Notes under the pieces: model-generated
Database searches by the model: none
Seen by the model: the letters and a program-made list of their open reading frames with translations, nothing else
Told to the model about the DNA's origin: nothing
Source of the DNA: Sphaerospermopsis torques-reginae ITEP-024
GTDB taxonomy: Bacteria; Cyanobacteriota; Cyanobacteriia; Cyanobacteriales; Nostocaceae
Length of the DNA: 64,000 nt
NCBI RefSeq assembly: GCF_019598945.1
Contig: NZ_CP080598.1
Coordinates: forward strand, 3,038,001 to 3,102,000
Direction: 5' to 3'
Translations under genes and position numbers: made by a program
Shown here: piece after piece, positions 34,886-43,894 of the stretch
How the letters are laid out: every line of letters begins with the position of its first letter
How positions within the stretch are numbered: position 1 is the first letter of the stretch

Positions 34886-35344
34886 TTATAGTGATGACAA
34901 GTAGACAAGTAATGGATTTATAATGGCGATCGCACAATTTGCAGCAGGATTTACCCCTTGTGTAGTTGATAATTTTAAATAACTATTGACTAAAGTTTTT
35001 AACCAAGCAGGATCTATCCATTTCTTTAAAACCATCGCTTGTACTGGCGTTAATTTCTCTACATTTGGCAAAAACAAAACCTGTTGTTTACCTACATCTT
35101 CTAGATTGTTAATATTAGCTAGAGGAATTACACAATATTTTACACCTACAGCCTGTAAGCGTTTATTAATCCCTGTCCATTCTTCGACATTTTCCTCGCT
35201 TTGAATTATGTTGAATACCCCTGTTTGTGTGGAAGCATTTACAGGTAAAATACCCCCAATGCTAAACATTAAAAAATTCAACTTTAAACAAAATAATCCC
35301 CTGATGGGAAATGGAAATTTAAGATTTTTATGGCTTTTATTCAT
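34886..35344 (-). CDS. secreted hypothetical protein, probably truncated
   Basis: The protein begins with a signal-peptide-like stretch (LFCLKLNFLMFSIGGILPVNA). A domain with VEEWTGINKRLQAVGVKYCV and QQVLFLPNVEKLTPVQAMVL follows, resembling the N-terminal part of larger cyanobacterial secreted proteins. Soon after KKWID the sequence changes to a short unrelated-looking end. An internal deletion joining the start of a longer gene to its distal part would explain this. The ATG at 35344 is preferred over a TTG at 35374. Confidence 0.5.
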   Translation of the reverse strand: MNKSHKNLKFPFPIRGLFCLKLNFLMFSIGGILPVNASTQTGVFNIIQSEENVEEWTGINKRLQAVGVKYCVIPLANINNLEDVGKQQVLFLPNVEKLTPVQAMVLKKWIDPAWLKTLVNSYLKLSTTQGVNPAANCAIAIINPLLVYLSSL

Positions 35345-35385
35345 TGCTAATAATTGGTGATGTAATACTGACAACTAACCACTAA

Positions 35386-35420
35386 TAACTGATAACTGAT
35401 AACTGATAACTGATAACTGT
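35386..35420. repeat. TAACTGA heptamer array
   Basis: About five tandem TAACTGA units lie between the truncated secreted gene and the end of the radical-SAM gene. Confidence 0.8.
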
Positions 35421-36746
35421 CTACTGACAACAAGTATTAATTAAATCCTCAACTCCCGCAACTGGGAATATGCTGATATTCAACTGATGCGATACTTCTT
35501 CTACTGTCATATCATCTAAAAATATTAACTCACCATGTTTGAGCATGACACTGGGTAATAAAATACCATCTCCTAAATCTTGTCCTTTTAAGTGGTACAG
35601 TAAATCATGTCCGGTTAATAATCCGGTAACACTGATATTTTGCCCCCAATAATCACTATATAAAGCACGCATTTTTACATCCAAACCTTCTACATTATTT
35701 AACTGTTTAACCAGTGGTTTAAATGCCGTTTCTACTGCGTTACCTACCACCCAAGTTAATTTTTTTTCAGGAAAGATTTTTGCTGGTAATAATTCGTTAG
35801 CTGCATGGGTAAATTGTTTAATAAATAAGCGAATAGAACCCACACCATTATCTAGTTGTGGATATTCTTCATATTCCGCTTCACTTGGTAATTCTTCACC
35901 AGCAATTAAAAACCATTCATCCGCTAACCAAGCTACATTAGAACCATATTTTTGTTTAAATTCTTGGCACAGTAATTTCACTTGAGATATCACTTCTTTG
36001 GCTTTTTCTCTTGTTACAGGTACTAGTTCATCTTCTTGAGGACGAAATCGGGTTAAACCAACGGGAACAACTGCTACTGATGCTACTGCTGGTATTTCTC
36101 CTGTATGAAATGATGTCAAATCTCTTAATGTTTTTTCTAGATGTTCACCATCATTGATTCCTGGACAAACTACTACTTGAGCATGAATTTGTAAACGTCT
36201 TTCTTGAAACCATTTGAGTTGTTGTAAAATCTGTCCTGCACGGGGATTTTTTAATAGTCTAGTTCTCACTTCTGGTTCTGTCGCATGAACAGAAACATAT
36301 AAGGGAGATAATCGCATTTGTTCAATTCGTTGCCATTCTTTTTCTGGTAAATTCGTTAAGGTTAAATAAGAACCATACAAGAAACTCAACCGATAATCAT
36401 CATCTTTTAAATACAAACTGGAACGTTTACCAGGTGGTTGTTGATCAATAAAGCAAAATGGACAACGGTTATTACATTGAATTAAATTATCAAATAATGC
36501 CGTTGCAAATTCTAATCCTAAATCATCATCATAATCTTTTTCAATTTCAATTTGATGAGTTTTACCGCGAGCATCTAATACTTCTAGTTCTAAAAATTCA
36601 TCTGCACACAAAAATTGATAATCAATTAAATCACGGGGTTTTATCCCATTAATAGCCACAATCGCATCACCAGCTTCAAAGCCAATTTCAGCAGCGATGG
36701 ATTCGGGTAGCACCTTGGTAATTTTTGCAGGTTGAATGGTAGACAT
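35421..36746 (-). CDS. TIGR03279-type protein: PDZ plus radical SAM
   Basis: This FeS protein, conserved in cyanobacteria and related to DUF512 proteins, has a PDZ-like N-terminus (ITKVLPESIAAEIGFEAGDA). A radical-SAM cluster motif CNNRCPFCFIDQQPPG and DDDYRLSFLYGSYLTLTNL follow, with a C-terminal DUF512 part. Its reaction is unknown. The ATG at 36746 gives about 441 residues. The open frame runs 19 residues further upstream only because GGCAAAA repeats lack stops. It precedes uppP in opposite sense to psbU-region genes. Confidence 0.9.
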   Translation of the reverse strand: MSTIQPAKITKVLPESIAAEIGFEAGDAIVAINGIKPRDLIDYQFLCADEFLELEVLDARGKTHQIEIEKDYDDDLGLEFATALFDNLIQCNNRCPFCFIDQQPPGKRSSLYLKDDDYRLSFLYGSYLTLTNLPEKEWQRIEQMRLSPLYVSVHATEPEVRTRLLKNPRAGQILQQLKWFQERRLQIHAQVVVCPGINDGEHLEKTLRDLTSFHTGEIPAVASVAVVPVGLTRFRPQEDELVPVTREKAKEVISQVKLLCQEFKQKYGSNVAWLADEWFLIAGEELPSEAEYEEYPQLDNGVGSIRLFIKQFTHAANELLPAKIFPEKKLTWVVGNAVETAFKPLVKQLNNVEGLDVKMRALYSDYWGQNISVTGLLTGHDLLYHLKGQDLGDGILLPSVMLKHGELIFLDDMTVEEVSHQLNISIFPVAGVEDLINTCCQ

Positions 36747-36774
36747 AATATTAGGGAATAGGGAATAGTGAATA

Positions 36775-36820
36775 GAAGGCAAAAGGCAAAAGGCAAAAGG
36801 CAAAAGGCAAAAGGCAAAAG
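36775..36820. repeat. GGCAAAA heptamer array
   Basis: Six or more tandem units lie immediately upstream of the radical-SAM gene and read as an artificial N-terminal extension. Confidence 0.8.
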
Positions 36821-36863
36821 TTAATATTCTCTCCCTGACTCCTGACTCCTGACTTCTTAAAAA

Positions 36864-37784
36864 TTATCCTTGCCAACCGTTGGCGATCGCTAATAAAATA
36901 GCACAACCAAAGGCTAATCTATACCAAACAAACACAAATGTATTTTTTGTCTGTAAGTACCTAATCAAAAATGCAATTGATAAATAAGAAAAAATAAAGG
37001 TGGAAACAATTCCTATAACTAATAATAAAACTATATTATCTGGTAATTGCCCTTCCTGAAACAACTTAAAAATTTTCAAACTTTTATATAAGGTAGCTAT
37101 CGTCAAAGTAGGAAACCCTAACAAAAATGAAAACTTCGCTGCTGTATCACGTTCTAATCCTAAAAATAAGGATGTAGTTAAGGTTGAACCAGAACGAGAA
37201 ACCCCAGGGATTAAAGCTAGAGTTTGTCCTAATCCTACCAAAATACCATCCCGAATTTGTAAGGAATCAAAACCACGCTTGCGAGTGCCAATTTTTTCTG
37301 CTAACCCCAATAAAATCGCCATGATGACTGACATTATAGCAATGATTAATGCACTTTCAGGTAAAATATCTTTTAACAGAAAACCAAAAATTAATGCCGG
37401 CATTGTTCCTACAGCAATACCCACCAATATTTTCCATTCTTCTCGTTGCCAATCTTGATCTTGAAATGCGGCAATTGCACCTGTAACAATACTAGAAATT
37501 TGTGACCAAAAATATAATAATATCGCTATCACACTACCAAATTGAATCGCATCCACAAAATCTTTAGCACCTAGTTCTTTCCAAGCAAATACTTTGGTGA
37601 CTATTAACAAATGTGCTGTACTACTAATCGGTAAAAACTCTGTAATACCTTGCACAATACCTAAAATAAAAGCTTGCAACCATTCCGGGGTAACTTGTTT
37701 TGTATTTTCTGCTACGGCCAGCAAATGGGATGATAGTTGGGATGATAGTAAATATATACTACTTGCTTCTAAAATTGTTGTCAT
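36864..37784 (-). CDS. uppP: undecaprenyl-diphosphatase
   Basis: The integral membrane phosphatase (BacA/UppP) recycles undecaprenyl pyrophosphate for peptidoglycan and glycan synthesis. The motifs GITEFLPISSTAHLLI and IPGVSRSGSTLTTSLFLGL are present among about eight hydrophobic segments. The ATG at 37784 (MTTILEAS) is preferred over a TTG 15 bases earlier. It has a somewhat long N-terminus before the first core helix. It is likely co-oriented with the upstream repeat-rich gap that carries its promoter. Confidence 0.95.
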   Translation of the reverse strand: MTTILEASSIYLLSSQLSSHLLAVAENTKQVTPEWLQAFILGIVQGITEFLPISSTAHLLIVTKVFAWKELGAKDFVDAIQFGSVIAILLYFWSQISSIVTGAIAAFQDQDWQREEWKILVGIAVGTMPALIFGFLLKDILPESALIIAIMSVIMAILLGLAEKIGTRKRGFDSLQIRDGILVGLGQTLALIPGVSRSGSTLTTSLFLGLERDTAAKFSFLLGFPTLTIATLYKSLKIFKLFQEGQLPDNIVLLLVIGIVSTFIFSYLSIAFLIRYLQTKNTFVFVWYRLAFGCAILLAIANGWQG

Positions 37785-38130
37785 TAACCAGACTCCCAAA
37801 ATGGATGCGTAATTTTAACAAATTATCCAACCTGATCCGCTATTGTCATCAGTTTTTCCGGGCAAGATTTTTTGGTGACTGGTGACTAGTGACTGGTGAC
37901 TGGTGACTGGTGACTGGGAAGAAAATTTTAGATTTTAGATTTTAGATTTTAGATTGGAATTGACAAAAATAATCCAAAATCCAAAATCCAAAATCCAAAA
38001 TTGTATCGCCAATTACCAATTACCAATTACCCATGCCCTGGAATTTATTGTATAATTAAAATGCCCCTGGGGGGGATTTTAGAGTGTGATATTGTAGAAA
38101 AGTAAAGTTTAGTAACAAATATTAAAAACC
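37785..38130. other. uppP-DUF3120 divergent gap with repeats
   Basis: TGACTGG heptamers (37873-37918) are followed by TTTTAGA units (37925-37955), AATCCAA units (37972-38000) and ATTACCA units (38010-38033). The last 90 bases are unique and contain a G-run (CCCTGGGGGGG) and likely the DUF3120 promoter. Confidence 0.6.
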
Positions 38131-38910
38131 TTGATTAATAATACGTTGTCATCCTACACTACTGCGACTTCCTCGATTGAGACAGATTTGTATACCGCTG
38201 ACACCAAGCCCAGAGGTATCCAAGAATTAGAGTCTACTCTTTCCTTGTCGCCTTCTCTACCAACGGCGATCGCAATTAACCAAATTTGGTTAGTATTTGC
38301 AGCGGCGGTGTTTTTGGTATCTGTACCAGTATTTATAGAAGCGCCCTTAGTGCGATCGCTACCCAGTCTCAGTTTAGTCATCACAGGATTTTGGATTTGG
38401 CTGAGTTTAAAATTAATGTCCCGACAGCAAACCTATCTGTGGGGCGATTTACTCTTAGGATTTAGCCTCAGTTGGTTAACAGGAGCGATTTACTGGGGTT
38501 GGTTACGTTGGGAACCCCTGTGGCACTTACCCATAGAATCAATCGGCCTACCCTTTGCTATTTGGTGTTTGCGGAAAAACTGGGGTAAAGTCGGTAACTG
38601 GTTTTATCTTGGTTCTCTATTTGGAACTGTATTAACAGATATATATTTCTACTTAGTAGACTTAATGCCTTTTTGGCGGCAAATTATGAGAACAGATGCC
38701 ACGGGAGCGTCACAAATCTTAAAAAATGCCTTAGCACAAGTACAAACACCTTGGGGAGAAGGCTGGGCAATTATGTTAGCCTTAGCATTGTTAACAGTGG
38801 GGCTGGTATCTTTGGGTAATAAGCAACGGCATTGGTACGCCTTTGGTGGAGCAGTTTTGAGTACAATTTTAGTAGACAGTCTGTTTTTACTAGCTGCGAT
38901 TCTGGCCTGA
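38131..38910 (+). CDS. DUF3120 family membrane protein
   Basis: The cyanobacteria-specific 259-residue membrane protein has about six hydrophobic segments (IWLVFAAAVFLVSVPVFIEA, LSLVITGFWIWLSLKLM, AIMLALALLTVGLVSLG) and the conserved YWGWLRWEPLWHLPIE and TDIYFYLVDLMPFW blocks. Function is unknown; the phylogenetic spread suggests a link with photosynthesis. The frame has no early ATG, so the TTG at 38131 is the probable start, with the first 40 residues polar and poorly conserved. Confidence 0.85.
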   Translation: MINNTLSSYTTATSSIETDLYTADTKPRGIQELESTLSLSPSLPTAIAINQIWLVFAAAVFLVSVPVFIEAPLVRSLPSLSLVITGFWIWLSLKLMSRQQTYLWGDLLLGFSLSWLTGAIYWGWLRWEPLWHLPIESIGLPFAIWCLRKNWGKVGNWFYLGSLFGTVLTDIYFYLVDLMPFWRQIMRTDATGASQILKNALAQVQTPWGEGWAIMLALALLTVGLVSLGNKQRHWYAFGGAVLSTILVDSLFLLAAILA

Positions 38911-39254
38911 AATTCTTAACCACCTAAGAGCAAAAATTAGTAACAAGTTGGTAATAAGTTTGTAACAAATTTTTACAAAGTCAAATCCCAGAAAAAACAC
39001 TAATGTGGTAATAGCGAGTAATACCCAAATTTTCAACTTCAATTACAGCTAAGTTGGGTAGTTCACTAAGCTGTATATTAGTTTTTGATGACTGCTGTGT
39101 GTTAATTCAGCTATCAGCTATTAACCAGAGCATGAAGTCAGAGGCAATCGGTAATCCATCAGCCTGAACTTCAGCAGGATGAAATAATTACCTCATAACT
39201 CGCACTTATGCCCCTAGTTAACAGCTTGTAGTTGAAAGCTTTTATTTCTGTTGG
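38911..39254. other. long psbU leader region
   Basis: There is no gene in these 344 bases. GTAACAA-like words occur near 38940-38975, and the remaining unique sequence presumably carries the psbU promoter and a long 5' leader. Confidence 0.45.
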
Positions 39255-39704
39255 ATGGAAAGAGGTAGAAAAATCGTGAAAGGATTAGTACGTTTATTAA
39301 CAGTTTTTAGTTTGTTGCTAGGTGCTTGGGGATGGTTAGGAACTAATCAAACAGCCCAAGCTGCTGGTTTTCAAAGCTTTAGTTGGCCACAAGTTCCTGT
39401 GATGGCAATTGCTCGTCAAAACAAGGCAGATCAGAAGTTAGCAACAGAATTTGGTAAAAAAATAGATTTGAATAATACCAATATTGCTGCTTTTCAACAG
39501 TATCCAGGGCTTTATCCCACCTTGGCTAAAAAAATCATCAAGAATGCGCCTTACAAGAGTGTAGAGGATGTATTGAATCTGGCAGGATTGAGCGATCGAC
39601 AAAAACAGACCCTACAAGCTAACTTAGGCAACTTTACCGTGACAGAATACGAGCCTGAGTTTAACGAAGGTGATGATCGTATTAACAACGGTATCTACAG
39701 ATAA
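39255..39704 (+). CDS. psbU: photosystem II 12 kDa extrinsic protein PsbU
   Basis: This lumenal subunit stabilises the oxygen-evolving complex of photosystem II in cyanobacteria. A signal peptide ([20 protein letters not shown], cleavage after AQA) is followed by a mature part with two helix-hairpin-helix-like units ([20 protein letters not shown] and [20 protein letters not shown]). The ATG at 39255 is given; a GTG at 39276 would start directly at the usual MKGLVRLL and may be the true start. Confidence 0.95.
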   Translation: MERGRKIVKGLVRLLTVFSLLLGAWGWLGTNQTAQAAGFQSFSWPQVPVMAIARQNKADQKLATEFGKKIDLNNTNIAAFQQYPGLYPTLAKKIIKNAPYKSVEDVLNLAGLSDRQKQTLQANLGNFTVTEYEPEFNEGDDRINNGIYR

Positions 39705-39710
39705 ACCTGA

Positions 39711-39817
39711 TTGGTGATTGGTGATTGGTGATTGGTGATTGGTGATTGGTAAAAAGTTCATTACCCATTACCCATTACCCATTACCTATTACCCATTACC
39801 CATTACCCATTACCCAC
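39711..39817. repeat. TTGGTGA and TTACCCA heptamer arrays
   Basis: Two arrays, TTGGTGA (39711-39750) and CATTACC (39761-39817), lie back to back between psbU and nadB. They keep an open frame that falsely extends nadB upstream. Confidence 0.85.
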
Positions 39818-39828
39818 CTTCCCTAACC

Positions 39829-41532
39829 TTGTCTCAAATAGATATACCTAACCAATTTGATGTATTAGTAGTCGGCGCTGGTGCTGCTGGACTATATACA
39901 GCACTTTGTCTACCAGAATCCTTAAAAGTAGGCTTAATTACTAAAGAAACTGTTACCTTATCCGCCAGTGATTGGGCGCAAGGTGGTATTGCTGCTGCCG
40001 TATCCCCAGAAGATTCACCAAAACTGCATATTCAAGACACCTTAAAAGCTGGTGCAGGTTTGTGTGATATCGAAGCCGTAGAATTTTTAGCCCAAAAAGC
40101 TCCTAGTTGTATTCAATCCTTAGTTAACTTGGGTGTAGCTTTTGATCGTCATGGAAACACCCTAGCTTTAACCTTAGAAGCTGCCCACTCCCGTCATCGG
40201 GTTCTCCACGCCGCCGACACCACAGGTAGGGAAGTAACAACTACCCTCACGGACCAAGTATTGCGTCGTCCAAATATCCAAGTGATTCAGCAAGCTTTGG
40301 CTTTGTCCTTGTGGATAGAACCAGAAACAGGTCACTGTCAAGGAATCAGCTTATTTTATCAAGGTCAAGTTACATGGATCAAAGCTGGTGCTGTAGTTTT
40401 AGCCACCGGAGGCGGTGGTCAAGTATTTGCCCAAACTACTAACCCTGCGGTGAGTACAGGTGATGGAGTGGCCATAGCATGGCGGGCGGGTGCTATTGTT
40501 CGTGATCCAGAATTTGTCCAATTTCATCCTACAGCCTTAACAAAACCAGGACGTTTTCTCATTAGTGAAGCGGTACGGGGTGAAGGAGCGCACCTTGTGG
40601 ATAACGAAGGACGACGTTTTGCTTTTGACTATGATCCAGCAGGTGAACTTGCTCCGCGAGATGTGGTAAGTAGAGCTATTTTTAGTCATCTCCAACGTAC
40701 CGCAGAGGATCTTGCTACTGCCCATGTTTGGTTAGATATGCGCCCTATTCCTGCTGATAAAATTCGGCAACGGTTTCCTAATATTATTAAAGTTTGTCAG
40801 CGTTGGGGTATTGATGTTTTTCATCAACCGATTCCTGTAGCTCCTGCTGCTCATTATTGGATGGGTGGTATTGTCGCCGATTTACAAAATCGTACTAATA
40901 TTCCCGGTTTATATGCTGTGGGAGAAACTGCTAGTACGGGAGTTCATGGTGCTAATCGTCTAGCTAGTAATTCTCTGTTGGAATGTATTGTATTTGGAGC
41001 GCAGATGGCTGATTTAAAGCTAGAAGTACCGCCAGCAGAGGTTACAGCCCAGGTTAAAGATTTGGACCCTAGTCCGTTGTTTTGTAATTTATCTGTCAGT
41101 GCGTGGGAAAATCAAAAAGCACAGTTAGAAAGTATTAGGGAAAAATTGCCGCGTTTAGTCTGGCAAAATGCTGGTATTTGTCGAGAACAATCAAGTTTAG
41201 AAAATGCGATCGCTACCATTGAATCTTGGGAGCAGGATTTTACGAGTTTGCCTTTAAGTCAATTCTTGGAAAGTTTACATCCTACAGCAACAGCCAGTTT
41301 TAACCTACCAAATATTGACCAACAATTGCGGCTTTGGGCAGAAACTCGTAATTTATTAGATGTAGCTTATTTAATTCTTAAAAGTGCCGCTTTTAGAACC
41401 GAAAGCCGGGGCGGACACTACCGCTTAGATTATCCCCAACCAGACTCTGATTGGCAAGTACACACGATGATCCAAAATCATCACTGGTGGAAATCTCAAT
41501 CCATATTACCAGCTTATCCAAAATCTAATTAG
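39829..41532 (+). CDS. nadB: L-aspartate oxidase
   Basis: This FAD enzyme oxidises L-aspartate to iminoaspartate, the first step of de novo NAD synthesis. The FAD-binding FDVLVVGAGAAGLYTAL, the SASDWAQGGIAAA active-site block, EFVQFHPTAL and GVHGANRLASNSLLE are all present. The start is most likely the TTG at 39829 (MSQIDIPNQFD, 567 residues). The reading frame continues upstream only through heptamer repeats with no stops. The C-terminal helical domain is complete. Confidence 0.94.
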   Translation: MSQIDIPNQFDVLVVGAGAAGLYTALCLPESLKVGLITKETVTLSASDWAQGGIAAAVSPEDSPKLHIQDTLKAGAGLCDIEAVEFLAQKAPSCIQSLVNLGVAFDRHGNTLALTLEAAHSRHRVLHAADTTGREVTTTLTDQVLRRPNIQVIQQALALSLWIEPETGHCQGISLFYQGQVTWIKAGAVVLATGGGGQVFAQTTNPAVSTGDGVAIAWRAGAIVRDPEFVQFHPTALTKPGRFLISEAVRGEGAHLVDNEGRRFAFDYDPAGELAPRDVVSRAIFSHLQRTAEDLATAHVWLDMRPIPADKIRQRFPNIIKVCQRWGIDVFHQPIPVAPAAHYWMGGIVADLQNRTNIPGLYAVGETASTGVHGANRLASNSLLECIVFGAQMADLKLEVPPAEVTAQVKDLDPSPLFCNLSVSAWENQKAQLESIREKLPRLVWQNAGICREQSSLENAIATIESWEQDFTSLPLSQFLESLHPTATASFNLPNIDQQLRLWAETRNLLDVAYLILKSAAFRTESRGGHYRLDYPQPDSDWQVHTMIQNHHWWKSQSILPAYPKSN

Positions 41533-41758
41533 GGTTTGCTGAATAAATCTGAAAACTTTACAGGTAAAGGGTTTTAGCTATTTTGACTTTCAAAAAGTGC
41601 AAGCTTTTCTGAGGTGGCAACTGAAAAACCTTGCACTTAATTCCTACTTAAAGAAAAAATCGTTCCTATCCAACTCTTGAAACTGTCACCTGTCACCTGT
41701 CACCTGTCACCTGTCACCTGTCACTGGTCTCTCACAGATAACTTTTTCAGCAAACCCT
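41531..41758. mobile_element. MITE-like element, copy 1
   Basis: Terminal inverted repeats AGGGTTTGCTGAA and TTCAGCAAACCCT bound 228 bases with no coding capacity. The interior shares AAAAACCTTGCACTT with copy 2 at 53690-53913 and holds a TGTCACC array. Flanks are AATT and AACT. It looks like a non-autonomous element mobilised by a transposase elsewhere. Confidence 0.75.
41684..41724. repeat. TGTCACC heptamer array within MITE copy 1
   Basis: About five to six tandem 7-bp units lie inside the element. Copy 2 carries a different heptamer (CTGACTC) in a comparable place. Confidence 0.8.
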
Positions 41759-41813
41759 AACTAAGCTTAACGCTAGAGTTAGGGAAAAATTTCAGACGAA
41801 TTATTGCGCTAGT

Positions 41814-42806
41814 TTACCGAAAATACTTAAAGTTTTGCGGTCCTGTATAACCAGTAATTTTGGCTAGTTCGTTTAAATTCTGCACACCACCATAGATTTG
41901 ACCATTAATCACCCAAGAAGGGAAACCTTGAATTTTGGCAGCTTGACACAATGCTGGCTTACCTTTAGGACTGTCTGCTGCACACTCTACAGCTATATTA
42001 TCGTTGATAATTTTATAAGCTTCTTTACCAAAGAGCAGCTTTTGTTCGTGGCAATGAGGACACCAATAAGCTACATATTCCTTAGCGCCAACTTTAACTA
42101 AATGTTCTGCTAAAGCAATTTCTGACTCTCCAGAAGTAGTGGTGATTTCCCAGCCAAATGCAGGGTTAGGGTTTTCCTTGGGAACAAAAGCGGAAATTCG
42201 CTGAGGACCATCCGCCGATCCTACAGTGCCATCGGCATTAATACCAGAATAAACTCCCAAGGTGGCAATTAGAGTCACCATACCGACAAGAATAGCGGTA
42301 AAGAAGATTTGCCCAATATCTTCCCAGTCACGACCCAAGATGGTGAGGGTAAGCATACTCAAAGCAAACAAAGCCGAAGCGATGCAGTACCAACATAGAG
42401 CTTTGAGTTCAAATGCCAGGACATACATTAAATATGCACTAAATACAGTCATGGCGATCGCTCCCATCAAGAGCAACCACCAAGTCAAAAATTCTATTTG
42501 TTTAACATTTTTGATCTTGTCTTTTTCTCCTGATTTTAATGTTAAGGGAGCTAAAGCTAATACGAACATACCCACATATCCCAGCAAACCAAACAAAGCT
42601 AAAGGCTGTCCAAAAACTGTCCCCCAAGGGCTAGAAAGGACATCAGCACAACCTTTAACGTTTTCTGGAGTAGTACAAAGAGGGCTACCTCCGGTCAGCT
42701 TTTCATAGGTGAGATAACCTGTGTTCAGGATACCAAGTCCAGCGATCGCCCCAATGATAGGACGCGACCATTTATGAATCCAAGGAGTAGAACGACGACG
42801 AATCAT
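41814..42806 (-). CDS. vitamin K epoxide reductase-thioredoxin fusion
   Basis: The 330-residue membrane protein joins a VKOR domain, with loop cysteines in GSPLCTTPENVKGCADVLSS and the quinone-side pair LCWYCIAS, to a thioredoxin-like domain with YWCPHCHEQK. It oxidises thiols in periplasmic and lumenal proteins and passes electrons to quinone. This is the cyanobacterial disulfide-forming system. Five hydrophobic segments lie between residues 17 and 190. The ATG start follows directly on a long TTGGTGA array that separates it from btpA. Confidence 0.93.
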   Translation of the reverse strand: MIRRRSTPWIHKWSRPIIGAIAGLGILNTGYLTYEKLTGGSPLCTTPENVKGCADVLSSPWGTVFGQPLALFGLLGYVGMFVLALAPLTLKSGEKDKIKNVKQIEFLTWWLLLMGAIAMTVFSAYLMYVLAFELKALCWYCIASALFALSMLTLTILGRDWEDIGQIFFTAILVGMVTLIATLGVYSGINADGTVGSADGPQRISAFVPKENPNPAFGWEITTTSGESEIALAEHLVKVGAKEYVAYWCPHCHEQKLLFGKEAYKIINDNIAVECAADSPKGKPALCQAAKIQGFPSWVINGQIYGGVQNLNELAKITGYTGPQNFKYFR

Positions 42807-42807
42807 A

Positions 42808-43001
42808 ATTGGTGATTGGTGATTGGTGATTGGTGATTGGTGATTGGTAATTGGTGATTGGTAATTGGTGATTGGTAATTGGTGATTGGTGATTGGTAAT
42901 TGGTGATTGGTGATTGGTGATTGGTAATTGGTGATTGGTGATTGGTGATTGGTGATTGGTAATTGGTGATTGGTGATTGGTAATTGGTGATTGGTGATTG
43001 G
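42808..43001. repeat. long TTGGTGA/TTGGTAA heptamer array
   Basis: About 28 tandem 7-bp units of two kinds, TTGGTGA and TTGGTAA, fill 194 bases upstream of the VKOR gene. It is the longest such array in the window and should be length-variable. Open frames across it are artefacts. Confidence 0.95.
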
Positions 43002-43012
43002 AAAACTCTTGT

Positions 43013-43045
43013 CCCATTACCCATTACCCATTACCCATTACCCAT
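43013..43045. repeat. CCCATTA heptamer array
   Basis: About five CCCATTA units run from the longer array up to the btpA stop codon. Confidence 0.8.
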
Positions 43046-43894
43046 TTACGAATGTAACTTTACTGAGGAATTTGATTTAGGTTCACTTTTAGTATTCCAA
43101 CTGCGATGAGCAGCTTCTACAAATTGACTGACGCGAATTGGATCAATGGGTTGCGAAATTTGCCCGTGACGTTTTAAAGAACTGGAAACAATCACACCAT
43201 CAGCAGCTTGCATTAGCGTACCCACATTTTCCCAATCAGCGCCGCTACCGATAAAAACTGGTGTACCAGCAGCCGCACCACTAGCTAATTCTAGATCCTC
43301 TAGGTTGGGAGGGCTGCCAGTTGCCCAACCGGATAAAATTACACCATCTGCTAAACCTCTTTCTATTGTGTCTTTTACAGCCACAGTCAGGTTAGGAGAA
43401 CTTAAAGGACGGGCGTGTTTAACCAGCACATCAGCCAAAATTTTGACATCAGAACCTAATTCTCTACGATAGCGTAGTAATTCATGTGCCTCCCCTTCAA
43501 TTAATCCTTGATCAGTGGCCATTACCCCTGTGAGGACATTAACCCGGATAAATTGGGCTTTTACACAACTGGCGATCGCCATTGCACTTTTCCCATCATT
43601 TCTTAAAACATTTAAACCCACAGGTAAAGTTACTAAATTCTGTATCCGCTGTACTACCACCGTCATAGCACTGACAACAGCGGGATCAACTTGATTTTTA
43701 GTAAAAGGAGCATCAAAAAAATTTTCTACAATTAAGCCGTCTACCCCTCCACTGGCAAGGGCTGTAGCTTCTTGTTCAGCACGGTCAATTACCGCTTTCA
43801 GGCTACCTCCCCAACGGGCTGAGGTAGGTAAGGGTAGCAGATGAACTACGCCAATAATCGGTTTGCAAGTTTTGAATAGTTGATATAAGTCCAC
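43046..43894 (-). CDS. btpA: BtpA/SgcQ family protein (photosystem I biogenesis)
   Basis: The TIM-barrel-type protein of 282 residues matches BtpA, needed in cyanobacteria for stable photosystem I complexes. Recognisable parts are PIIGVVHLLPLPTSARWGGS, GGVDGLIVENFFDAPF, IRVNVLTGVMATDQGLIEG and TPVFIGSGADWENVGTL. The likely start is GTG at 43894 (VDLYQLFKTCKPIIGV), as in relatives. The natural end may be slightly before the repeat array that supplies the stop. Confidence 0.9.
   Translation of the reverse strand: MDLYQLFKTCKPIIGVVHLLPLPTSARWGGSLKAVIDRAEQEATALASGGVDGLIVENFFDAPFTKNQVDPAVVSAMTVVVQRIQNLVTLPVGLNVLRNDGKSAMAIASCVKAQFIRVNVLTGVMATDQGLIEGEAHELLRYRRELGSDVKILADVLVKHARPLSSPNLTVAVKDTIERGLADGVILSGWATGSPPNLEDLELASGAAAGTPVFIGSGADWENVGTLMQAADGVIVSSSLKRHGQISQPIDPIRVSQFVEAAHRSWNTKSEPKSNSSVKLHS

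Noticed and set aside
36747-36803. N-terminal extension of the PDZ/radical-SAM protein (MPFAFCLLP)
   Set aside because: It is encoded by GGCAAAA repeats; the conserved protein starts at the ATG at 36746.
39739-39828. N-terminal extension of nadB starting MVIGKKF
   Set aside because: It translates heptamer repeats (HYPLPIT units); homologous NadB proteins begin near MSQIDIP, so the TTG at 39829 was chosen.
42808-43001. Possible CRISPR array
   Set aside because: The repeat unit is 7 bp, tandem and without spacers; no cas genes are present in the window.
42772-43024. Two open frames on the minus strand rich in QSPITNH across the heptamer array
   Set aside because: They are artefacts of a 7-bp repeat that lacks stop codons; periodicity, not protein selection, keeps them open.
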